5,668 bases of DNA from NCBI GenBank assembly GCA_024709285.1, contig JANJWY010000057.1, forward strand, positions 1 through 5,668, written 5' to 3'. Under the pieces are notes generated by a model that worked only from the letters and a program-made list of their open reading frames with translations, was not told the DNA's origin and did no database searches. Origin of the DNA: Erysipelotrichaceae bacterium (GTDB lineage: Bacteria; Bacillota_I; Bacilli_A; Erysipelotrichales; Erysipelotrichaceae). The position numbers and the translations under genes were made by a program. Position 1 is the stretch's first letter, and each line of letters begins with the position of its first letter. Positions 1 to 5,026 of the stretch are shown here, in pieces.

Positions 1-749
1 AAATCGGAGAAGTAAAGTCTTCCTTTGTTCTCATTGAGCGCATACACCCGCAAGTCATTGACCTTCATCTCACCGCTTCCATCAATCTTCACCCGATACA
101 GCTTTTCCTGATCAGAAGCCTTATTGAAATACACCCAATCGTCCGCGCTCAAGGTCAACTGACCGACATCCTGAGCCAATATCTGTACTTCACCCGTCTT
201 ATAATCCGAAATTACCAGCTGATTACCATCTTCCTTAACCAAAATAAAAATCAAGCCTTTATCCGAAGCATTCAACCGCATGGTTGAACCTTCAATAAAA
301 CGCTCATTGATCGCCCCATCCATCGACATCTTATATATCTGATTGCCATCATCCGCATTGACATAGTAAATCCAACCGTTGATAATCATCATCCCGCCAT
401 ACGGATAAATCCTGTTAGCAGAAACAAAACTCTCATCCGATCCATCCGAACGAACTCTAACCATCTTATAATCATCATCCAAACTCATAAAATACACCCA
501 GTCTTCAAATGCATTCAAATAAACACCGGAACGACTCGAAATTTTCCGAATATCCGTCCCGTCATTTTTACTGTAATAAATATGCAAATGATCCCGGGAA
601 TTCGCAAAAACGACGCCATCCGGCACCTTTACCCGATAACCGAAATTCGCAATATTGCCATTGGTATTGCCTAGTTTCGTGGATGATGAAGAAGAACAAC
701 CAATCAAACTGAACATTACAATTAAAGTAACGACGATCAATTTTCTCAT
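1..749 (-). CDS. Secreted lipoprotein with DUF5050-like beta-propeller repeats (3' end outside window)
   Basis: Predicted lipoprotein anchored to the outer face of the membrane; 249 residues are visible and no stop is reached before the window edge. Residues 1-17 form a signal peptide (basic MRK, then a hydrophobic stretch) ending in the lipobox LIGC, with lipidated Cys18 followed by a serine-rich linker (19-23). The rest is a series of about 35-40-residue units with the pattern 'hydrophobic-W-[VI]-Y-[FY]' then 'xxYK/R[MV]xxDG', for example around W84-YF, W126-IYY, W205-VYF and R244-LYF. Such units are typical of DUF5050 / propeller-like extracellular domains of Bacillota. The ATG at 749 has AGGAG at 755-759, 5 nt upstream. 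It lies 37 nt downstream of the 142-aa HEAT/membrane gene with no terminator between, so the two are probably co-transcribed. Ligand and role are unknown. The family assignment is by motif pattern, not alignment. Confidence 0.85.
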   Translation of the reverse strand, partial: MRKLIVVTLIVMFSLIGCSSSSSTKLGNTNGNIANFGYRVKVPDGVVFANSRDHLHIYYSKNDGTDIRKISSRSGVYLNAFEDWVYFMSLDDDYKMVRVRSDGSDESFVSANRIYPYGGMMIINGWIYYVNADDGNQIYKMSMDGAINERFIEGSTMRLNASDKGLIFILVKEDGNQLVISDYKTGEVQILAQDVGQLTLSADDWVYFNKASDQEKLYRVKIDGSGEMKVNDLRVYALNENKGRLYFSD

Positions 750-786
750 AAAAGCTCCTATGTTCCAGGAAAACGGACCATTCGTC

Positions 787-1215
787 CTATTCTTCCACAT
801 TTTTCCTCAACTTCACAACAGCAATACTCAACAACACAACTCCAATAATTCCTGATACAAGTATTGCGATGATCTGACCGGTATGGCCGAAGTTACCATC
901 CGAAAACATCAGAATCAAGATGAACAAGGCCAACAATATAGCACCGACTCCCCACGTTCCCAAAACGATCCACAGCCAGCGCAGTGAACCTTTTTCACTC
1001 TCTGCTTCACTTAGACGAGAAGCAGCCCTTCGCACATTCGCACTGGAATCACTTAACGCATTCGCTAATACACTCTGCGCTTCCGGTGGGTTTAATGCCC
1101 GAAGAGCTTTGACAGCTTCCAACCGAATCGTCTCATCCGGATCTTTAGCAGCACGAATCAACCCTTCAATATCATTACGCAAAACCATGATATGAACATC
1201 CTCATATGTCCTCAC
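787..1215 (-). CDS. Small HEAT-repeat protein with two C-terminal membrane helices
   Basis: 142 aa. Residues about 14-72 hold two HEAT-type helical repeats: DIEGLIRAAKDPDETIRLEA and the matching unit beginning PEAQSVLANALSDSSANVRR. Each has the usual D-x-x-x-[IV]-R-x-x-A turn followed by an alanine-rich helix. HEAT repeats are protein-binding scaffolds. A short charged linker (SEAESEKGS) follows, then two membrane helices at about 78-104 and 113-137, ending in a basic, acidic tail (KLRKNVEE). The likely topology is a cytoplasmic HEAT domain tethered by a membrane hairpin. The start is GTG at 1215, chosen because a full AAGGAGGT Shine-Dalgarno (within 1223-1230) sits 8 nt upstream; the internal ATG at 1188 has no comparable site. 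It precedes the lipoprotein gene in the same direction. The function is unknown; a partner for the neighbouring lipoprotein across the membrane is only an inference. Confidence 0.85.
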   Translation of the reverse strand: MRTYEDVHIMVLRNDIEGLIRAAKDPDETIRLEAVKALRALNPPEAQSVLANALSDSSANVRRAASRLSEAESEKGSLRWLWIVLGTWGVGAILLALFILILMFSDGNFGHTGQIIAILVSGIIGVVLLSIAVVKLRKNVEE

Positions 1216-1386
1216 TTGCCAGACCTCCTTTACAATAATTTCTAACAGAAAATCCTGTCATATTCCAGACATCTATTTAAAAAACAAGCTCAAACAGAAC
1301 TTTTTAATCAATATTTTAAATCGACAAACCGAAAACATCCGATTTACGGTCAGTTTTCATTGAAATTTATAAGATATATTCGATGA
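1216..1386. other. AT-rich intergenic spacer without a clear promoter
   Basis: This 171-bp AT-rich spacer separates two same-strand genes. I see no coding potential with a Shine-Dalgarno. On the minus strand ATGACA (1257-1262) followed 16 nt on by AATTAT (1235-1240) is a weak promoter candidate for the 142-aa gene, but it would start transcription almost on the ribosome site. A composite hairpin lies at 1331-1358: GAAAAC/GTTTTC outer arms with an inner CCG/CGG. It could end the 97-aa gene's transcript but lacks a good U-tract. Whether the downstream gene pair has its own promoter cannot be decided by eye. Confidence 0.4.
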
Positions 1387-1680
1387 TCAACGGGTTTTAT
1401 GCGTGTTGCGATAAGCACGATTCAACATCGTTTCCAACAGCTCATGATATACAGGATTCGACGACTTACCCAAAACGGTAATAAACCGAGATGAATTGTG
1501 ATGATCCGGATCTTCCATCGCATAGTGACAGACATCATCTTCAACCGTCGGATCTTCCAATTCTACCAAAGCAATGGCAGCATCTTCCGCTTTCTTACCA
1601 CTACCCCTCATCATAATCCGATCCAAAGCTTGTACATCATGCTTTTCCTTCAACATTTCAATATCTTTGCTCACATTCAT
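1387..1680 (-). CDS. Small soluble HEAT-like protein, unknown function
   Basis: 97 aa, no signal peptide or membrane helix, so probably cytoplasmic. It looks like a short alpha-alpha repeat protein: KDIEMLKEKHDVQALDRIMM, then an alanine-rich helix (KKAEDAAIALVEL, about 29-41), a 'DPTVEDD' turn, and a final helix ending in basic NRAYRNTHKTR. It can be aligned by eye without large gaps to the first 75 residues of the 142-aa HEAT protein encoded next to it ('D[IV]xxL' and the 'EDPTVEDDV'/'NPPEAQSVL' turn), suggesting a distant duplication. The ATG at 1680 is preferred over longer upstream versions because AGGAGG (1687-1692) lies 6 nt upstream; a longer reading to 1749 would put this site inside the gene. 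It is divergent from the SLOG/SLATT gene. No function is recognised. Confidence 0.75.
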   Translation of the reverse strand: MNVSKDIEMLKEKHDVQALDRIMMRGSGKKAEDAAIALVELEDPTVEDDVCHYAMEDPDHHNSSRFITVLGKSSNPVYHELLETMLNRAYRNTHKTR

Positions 1681-1684
1681 AAAG

Positions 1685-1700
1685 AACCTCCTCTTAGGTT
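1685..1700 (-). promoter_or_regulatory. Short inverted repeat enclosing the Shine-Dalgarno of the 97-aa gene
   Basis: The arms AACCT/AGGTT (5 bp, 6-nt loop) enclose the AGGAGG ribosome site of the small HEAT-like gene (minus-strand reading AACCTAAGAGGAGGTT). If formed in the mRNA, the hairpin would partly hide the site and lower translation. The stem is short and AT-containing, so this may be chance. Confidence 0.3.
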
Positions 1701-1747
1701 GTTGGTTGTTGATGAATTGCGCATACAAACATCTTCTATCTGACTTC

Positions 1748-1776
1748 ATTATACCCTATAACTTACCTCACTTAAA
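1748..1776 (-). promoter_or_regulatory. Predicted sigma-A promoter of the 97-aa HEAT-like gene
   Basis: On the minus strand a perfect TATAAT lies at 1748-1753. A weak -35, TTTAAG (1771-1776), lies 17 nt away and matches 3 of 6 consensus bases. The predicted transcript start is near 1741, giving a leader of about 60 nt before the ATG at 1680. The poor -35 suggests modest or activator-dependent expression. Confidence 0.5.
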
Positions 1777-1781
1777 TACTT

Positions 1782-1797
1782 TGTGCGTGTTTACACA
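1782..1797. promoter_or_regulatory. Possible second CRP-like operator, overlapping the SLOG/SLATT -35 box
   Basis: TGTGC-N6-ACACA matches the CRP consensus TGTGA-N6-TCACA at 8 of 10 arm positions and also contains GTGT-TT-ACAC. It shares the string TACACATG with the stronger dyad at 4240-4259. It overlaps the predicted -35 of the downstream plus-strand gene, a position usually associated with repression. This is suggestive only; such motifs occur by chance in AT-rich spacers. Confidence 0.3.
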
Positions 1798-1818
1798 TGG
1801 AGAATTCAAGCGTATCAT
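1790..1818 (+). promoter_or_regulatory. Predicted sigma-A promoter of the SLOG/SLATT gene
   Basis: TTTACA (1790-1795, 5 of 6) and TATCAT (1813-1818, 5 of 6) are separated by the optimal 17 nt. The predicted transcript start is near 1825, giving a leader of about 91 nt that carries a hairpin next to the ribosome site. The promoter is back-to-back with that of the 97-aa gene. Confidence 0.6.
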
Positions 1819-1868
1819 AAAGTTATAAGAAAACCCGCCGAAGCGATGCTTATATCGAAGTAACACCG

Positions 1869-1902
1869 GATACCAACCATCAATAATAAACACCTTGGTA
1901 TC
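1869..1902 (+). promoter_or_regulatory. Leader inverted repeat abutting the Shine-Dalgarno of the SLOG/SLATT gene
   Basis: GATACCAA (1869-1876) and TTGGTATC (1895-1902) are perfect 8-bp complements around an 18-nt loop. The right arm ends on the base immediately before the AAAGGAGG ribosome site (1903-1910). An alternative short pairing, CCTT (1893-1896) with AAGG (1904-1907), would use part of the right arm and cover the ribosome site, so two exclusive folds are possible. It could be a translational control element, a protein operator or chance. Confidence 0.4.
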
Positions 1903-1915
1903 AAAGGAGGTCACG

Positions 1916-3538
1916 ATGAATGTACCCATCATCATCGGTGTGACCGGACACCGAAACATCCGCAACGAAGACATTGATTCACTAAAAGAAAAAGTAACAC
2001 AGCAACTGCTTTCCCTTCAACATCGCTGCCCCGACACACCACTGATCATGCTAAACAGTCTTGCGAAAGGTGCTGATCAATTATGCGCTGAAATTGCCTT
2101 AAATTTAAACATTCCTTTGATGGTTCCTTTGCCATTCTCCCTTGATCTTTATCGCAAAGATTTCAGCGGTGAAGCTCTCCTCCAATTCGAGCGGCAATGT
2201 TCACAGGCAAAAGATATTTTCGTTGTACCACCGGTTGAAACACCCATCGAACCTACCCACGATTTCGGCTATCGTCAAGCCGGACTGTACATCATCAAAC
2301 ACTGCCATATGTTACTGGCCTTGTGGGATGGAACTCCCGGCGATTTAGCGGGATGCGGAACCGCGACATTGGTGGAAATCATGTTGCAAGGCAGCTTTCG
2401 TAAAAATGACTATCTGCTTTCTGCCAATGACAGTCCGATCATCCACCTCGTGACACCCAGAGAAAACGAATCACTTCCCCATCATCAGCTCACGATCAAC
2501 ATCATCGAACCGCAAAAAGATGCGCTTAACGAACTCTTGATAGCCACCAACGATTTCAACAAAGACAGCAATAACACCTTCGGACATACCTATCCTTTGA
2601 CAGAAATGTCCCTCGACGGTGTAAGCGAACGATTACATAATGCCTATCAAGCGAGCGACAGGTGCTCAAACATCTATCAAAAACGCTACCTTAAAGCCAT
2701 GCGACAACTGTCATGGAGCGGTGTCCTCTTGGTCATTTCTTTCTTACTCTACGACGAAGCCGAATCCAATATTTTCTTAATCACCTACGGAACTCTGATT
2801 TTACTCTCCATGGCCATCTACCTGAAATCAAAAAGAGAGCATGTACACATCAAATACCTTGAATACCGCGCACTTGCGGAAACTTTACGCGTACAGTTTT
2901 ACTTATCACTCTTTGGAATAAGTGAAAACATCAGTGACCACTTCACCTGGACGCAGAAAAAAAGCAATGTCTGGATCCGAAAAGCTGTGACTTCCCTATT
3001 GATCGGTAAGCCACCCAAACAAGCATTGGCAGAACAAGAACTTAAATCCCTTTGGATCGACGAACAATTGTCCTACCACAAAAAAGCACTGATCAAAAAC
3101 CATCAACAAGCCCAACTGAATCAACGCATGACCAAATTATTGCTGTTTTTCTCCATTACCCTCTTTGTCCTGGTGTTAATTATTGAATTCGCATTTCCAA
3201 CGATAGCCACCCTCGTAATCCCCATCGATCCTTTGCATCAGATCCTGATGTTTCACCCCGAACAAGACATCATCCTTCGCGGCATTTTAAAAATCATTCT
3301 CGGCACGATATCAGCCATCACTCTTTTCTTATCAAATTACTATGGAAAACTCTCCCTCGACCGGAAGATCGCCGACCACAAAAAGATGATCGATCAATAT
3401 CAAAACGTCCAACCCCTTTTTTCTCATCAACAGAAAAGCGCAGAAAACTTATTTATCGCCTTGGCCAAGGAAGAAATCCTGGAAAATGGCAGTTGGCTGA
3501 GTTACTGTAAAGACAATGAACTGACCGTAAATTTATAG
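1916..3538 (+). CDS. SLOG-domain protein with two SLATT-like membrane hairpins
   Basis: 540 aa. Residues 4-158 look like a SLOG (DprA/lysine-decarboxylase-like) Rossmann domain. It begins with the strand-plus-motif IIIGVTGHR (5-13), then LAKGADQLCAEIALN (49-63), PLPF (71-74), a strand ending in ALWDG (135-139), and the glycine motif GCGTATLVEI (146-155), the expected nucleotide-ligand loop. The second part has four membrane helices in two hairpins, about 264-280/284-303 and 406-427/452-473. Each hairpin is followed by SLATT-like sequence: YLEYRALAETLRVQFY (314-329), and near the end ALAKEEILENGSWL (515-528). SLATT means SMODS- and SLOG-associating 2TM effector domain. By family precedent, SLOG binds or makes a nucleotide-derived signal and the membrane part is a candidate pore-forming effector in stress or antiphage responses; none of this is shown here. 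The ATG at 1916 has AAAGGAGG 5 nt upstream; the in-frame TTG at 1895 would place that site inside the gene. It stands alone as a transcription unit. Confidence 0.8.
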   Translation: MNVPIIIGVTGHRNIRNEDIDSLKEKVTQQLLSLQHRCPDTPLIMLNSLAKGADQLCAEIALNLNIPLMVPLPFSLDLYRKDFSGEALLQFERQCSQAKDIFVVPPVETPIEPTHDFGYRQAGLYIIKHCHMLLALWDGTPGDLAGCGTATLVEIMLQGSFRKNDYLLSANDSPIIHLVTPRENESLPHHQLTINIIEPQKDALNELLIATNDFNKDSNNTFGHTYPLTEMSLDGVSERLHNAYQASDRCSNIYQKRYLKAMRQLSWSGVLLVISFLLYDEAESNIFLITYGTLILLSMAIYLKSKREHVHIKYLEYRALAETLRVQFYLSLFGISENISDHFTWTQKKSNVWIRKAVTSLLIGKPPKQALAEQELKSLWIDEQLSYHKKALIKNHQQAQLNQRMTKLLLFFSITLFVLVLIIEFAFPTIATLVIPIDPLHQILMFHPEQDIILRGILKIILGTISAITLFLSNYYGKLSLDRKIADHKKMIDQYQNVQPLFSHQQKSAENLFIALAKEEILENGSWLSYCKDNELTVNL

Positions 3539-3559
3539 AAAAGACCTCCACGGTCTTTT
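3539..3559. terminator. Bidirectional hairpin terminator between convergent genes
   Basis: AAAAGACC (3539-3546) and GGTCTTTT (3552-3559) form a perfect 8-bp stem with a 5-nt loop. It starts directly after the TAG of the SLOG/SLATT gene. Its right arm includes two bases of the TAA stop (3558-3560) of the convergent NapH-like gene. The stem's A and T runs give each strand a T4 stretch, extended only imperfectly beyond, so termination in either direction is plausible though the U-tracts are short. Confidence 0.7.
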
Positions 3560-4190
3560 ACTTAACAACTTTTTGATAGGATATCGTATGCGTCGGACAC
3601 ACAGTCGTACATTCTTGACACTGATGACACAACGCGCGATCGATTTCTGCTTTGCGGGAAACCTTATCGACCGCGATGGCATGGGAAGGACAAACCTTCT
3701 CACATTTGGTACAGCCGATACATCCCTCCGTAGTGACATGCTTACTGAACGTCGCCTTTGAGCCAAACAATTTCAACGGCGCATTGTATGGGCACAGATA
3801 GTTATGGAAAAATGACGGATGATAGAACAAAGCGGTCAAAAAAGCCAGTACCGTAAGAATCGGCAAGATCGGCGGTTGCTTCTTCAATACGACTTGCCCA
3901 AAAACCATAAAGCCAATCATGATCGCCAATGTGATCCATGACAGATGCTTATACGAGAGAAACTTGGGTTGCTTAAATTCTTTAATTTTCAAAACTTTCT
4001 TCAGTCTTTCAGCCACCAGCATCGACGTATTCAGCGGACAAATATACCCGCAGTACAACCGACCCAGCCAACGCGCCAAAACCAACGTAACCAAAAACAA
4101 TCCCAGCCACAACTGTACCTTTTGATTGATCATCAATACCACAAACAAAGCAAATGACAGCCCTCTGAGCCAATTATCCCAACGTTTCAT
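3558..4190 (-). CDS. NapH/MauN-like membrane polyferredoxin
   Basis: 210 aa. An integral membrane electron-transfer protein with about four helices (roughly 9-23, 25-42, 83-104, 107-123). It has the NapH-type CxxxCP motif CGYICP (Cys47, Cys51) near the end of helix 2 and a second CP motif (Cys133) after helix 4. A soluble tail carries two classic 4Fe-4S sites: CIGCTKCEKVCP (157, 160, 163, 167) and CHQCQECTTVCP (188, 191, 194, 198). All eight ligand cysteines are present. E. coli NapH, which passes quinol electrons toward periplasmic nitrate reductase, is longer (about 287 aa). No nap, nos or mau partner lies in the window, so the true donor and acceptor are unknown and naming it napH would be unsafe. 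The ATG at 4190 follows AAGGAGA by 6 nt. It is divergent from the Crp/Fnr regulator, which probably controls it. Confidence 0.85.
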   Translation of the reverse strand: MKRWDNWLRGLSFALFVVLMINQKVQLWLGLFLVTLVLARWLGRLYCGYICPLNTSMLVAERLKKVLKIKEFKQPKFLSYKHLSWITLAIMIGFMVFGQVVLKKQPPILPILTVLAFLTALFYHPSFFHNYLCPYNAPLKLFGSKATFSKHVTTEGCIGCTKCEKVCPSHAIAVDKVSRKAEIDRALCHQCQECTTVCPTHTISYQKVVK

Positions 4191-4201
4191 ATCAAATCTC
4201 C

Positions 4202-4230
4202 TTGAACTACCGACATTATAAGACTATAAT
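4202..4230 (+). promoter_or_regulatory. Promoter of the Crp/Fnr-family regulator
   Basis: TTGAAC (4202-4207, 4 of 6) and a perfect TATAAT (4225-4230) are separated by 17 nt, giving a predicted start near 4237. The -35 overlaps the Shine-Dalgarno of the divergent NapH-like gene, and the spacer contains that gene's -10 box. The CRP-like dyad lies at about +4 to +23 of this transcript, a position expected to block initiation or clearance. Confidence 0.65.
4215..4220 (-). promoter_or_regulatory. -10 box of the NapH-like gene promoter (activator-dependent type)
   Basis: A perfect TATAAT on the minus strand, with the transcript start predicted at 4208. The -35 position (4238-4243) reads CACATT, a very poor match, and falls inside the CRP-like dyad. 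A good -10, a missing -35 and a regulator site centred at -41.5 are the hallmarks of class II CRP/FNR-activated promoters. The box forms a perfect inverted repeat with the opposing -10 (ATTATA-N4-TATAAT, 4215-4230). Confidence 0.6.
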
Positions 4231-4239
4231 CAAAGAAAA

Positions 4240-4259
4240 TGTGTTACACATGTCACACA
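4240..4259. promoter_or_regulatory. CRP/FNR-like operator dyad in the divergent promoter region
   Basis: A 20-bp near-palindrome (16 of 20 positions symmetric) centred between 4249 and 4250. The core TGTTA-CACATG-TCACA (4242-4257) matches the CRP consensus TGTGA-N6-TCACA at 9 of 10 arm bases. It is the likely binding site of the regulator encoded 11 bp to its right. It sits at -41.5 of the NapH-like promoter and just downstream of the regulator's own predicted start. Confidence 0.6.
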
Positions 4260-4269
4260 TGGAGAAATT

Positions 4270-4950
4270 ATGAACATAAAACCCATTCAACGACATCCGT
4301 TGTTTACTCAGTTTAGCGAAGAAGACATCCAACAACTGCTCGATACCGGCAAATTGAACGATCACACATACCCTCGCGGACACATCATTCATCACCAAGA
4401 AGATATCGCCAATTCCATGGAAATCATACTGACAGGCAGAGTCATCATTCAGCGCATTGATATCAGCGGAAAAATGCTTACGATTGCCACATTAAGCAAA
4501 AATGACATCATCGGCGGCCATCTGCTCTTTTGCAAACAAGGCAGCTACAGCGGTGATATCATCGCAGATCAAGACACCGAATTTCTGAGCATCAATCGAG
4601 ACACGATAGTTACACTATGTCAGACAAGCCGGTTTTTCTTAGAAACGTACTTACAACTGCTCAGCGAAAACACGCAGCTGCTCAGCCAGAAAATCCAGGA
4701 AACCACCCAACAAACCATCCGTAAACAACTGCTGATCGTTTTTAAAAGGCAATACCAAAAAACCAGATCATGCAAAATCCAGCTTCCCACCAACAAAAAA
4801 CTATTAGCCCAATCCTTTGGGGTTGCGCGCACCTCCATATCCCGTGAGCTCAAAAAAATGTCCGAACAAAAGTTCATCGAGGTAAATGGTACATGGATTA
4901 CTTTGCTGTATCAACCGTGGATAGATATGTGGCAAGCCGAATTTGAATAG
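4270..4950 (+). CDS. Crp/Fnr-family transcriptional regulator
   Basis: 226 aa, close to the usual family length. Residues about 8-113 form the cNMP-type effector beta-roll (HPLFTQFSEEDIQQL at 9-23; YPRGHIIHHQED at 34-45). A long dimerisation helix (about 121-150) follows, then a winged HTH (about 166-213) with recognition helix VARTSISRELKKM (185-197). Arg187 and Arg192 align with the DNA-contacting R180 and R185 of E. coli CRP, while CRP's E181 is Thr188. The pocket reads GGHLLF (82-87) where CRP has GELGLF, and the cAMP-binding Arg-Ser is not seen, so cAMP is an unlikely ligand. There is no FNR-like cysteine cluster (only Cys88, 117 and 168), so a Fe-S sensor is also unlikely; the signal is unknown. 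The ATG at 4270 follows GGAG (4261-4264) by 5 nt. The adjoining operator and divergent redox gene suggest local control of electron transfer plus autoregulation. Confidence 0.9.
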   Translation: MNIKPIQRHPLFTQFSEEDIQQLLDTGKLNDHTYPRGHIIHHQEDIANSMEIILTGRVIIQRIDISGKMLTIATLSKNDIIGGHLLFCKQGSYSGDIIADQDTEFLSINRDTIVTLCQTSRFFLETYLQLLSENTQLLSQKIQETTQQTIRKQLLIVFKRQYQKTRSCKIQLPTNKKLLAQSFGVARTSISRELKKMSEQKFIEVNGTWITLLYQPWIDMWQAEFE

Positions 4951-4977
4951 CGGAAAATCATCTGACATTCAATCCCT

Positions 4978-5005
4978 TTGACACCCAAGGATTATGCACT
5001 ATAAT
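4978..5005 (+). promoter_or_regulatory. Near-perfect sigma-A promoter of the terminal membrane protein
   Basis: TTGACA (4978-4983) and TATAAT (5000-5005) are both perfect, with a 16-nt spacer (17 is optimal). The predicted start near 5012 falls at the ribosome site AAAGGTGG (5012-5019), so the transcript would be nearly leaderless upstream of it. Expression is therefore likely independent of the Crp/Fnr gene, although no terminator was seen after that gene's stop. Confidence 0.65.
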
Positions 5006-5026
5006 AAAAGAAAAGGTGGCGAGCTT

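Noticed and set aside
509..855. Plus-strand open frames opposite the lipoprotein gene
   Set aside because: They lack ribosome sites and have low-complexity, unlikely compositions (Asn/His/Gln-rich); the minus-strand frame encodes a clear lipoprotein.
1331..1358. Composite hairpin as a terminator for the 97-aa gene
   Set aside because: The stem is broken by an internal loop and lacks a clear U-tract, so it is noted only inside the spacer description.
1681..1749. Longer version of the 97-aa protein, extended by 23 residues
   Set aside because: The extension would include the AGGAGG site (1687-1692) and the predicted transcript start near 1741, and its residues do not look like part of the repeat fold.
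1895..1915. Upstream in-frame TTG start (1895) adding 7 residues to the SLOG/SLATT protein
   Set aside because: The strong AAAGGAGG ribosome site at 1903-1910 would lie inside the gene; the ATG at 1916 is correctly spaced from it.
3533..3766. Arg-rich open frame on the minus strand overlapping the polyferredoxin gene's 3' part
   Set aside because: It is the same strand in another frame over the two 4Fe-4S motifs, with a composition typical of an out-of-frame reading.
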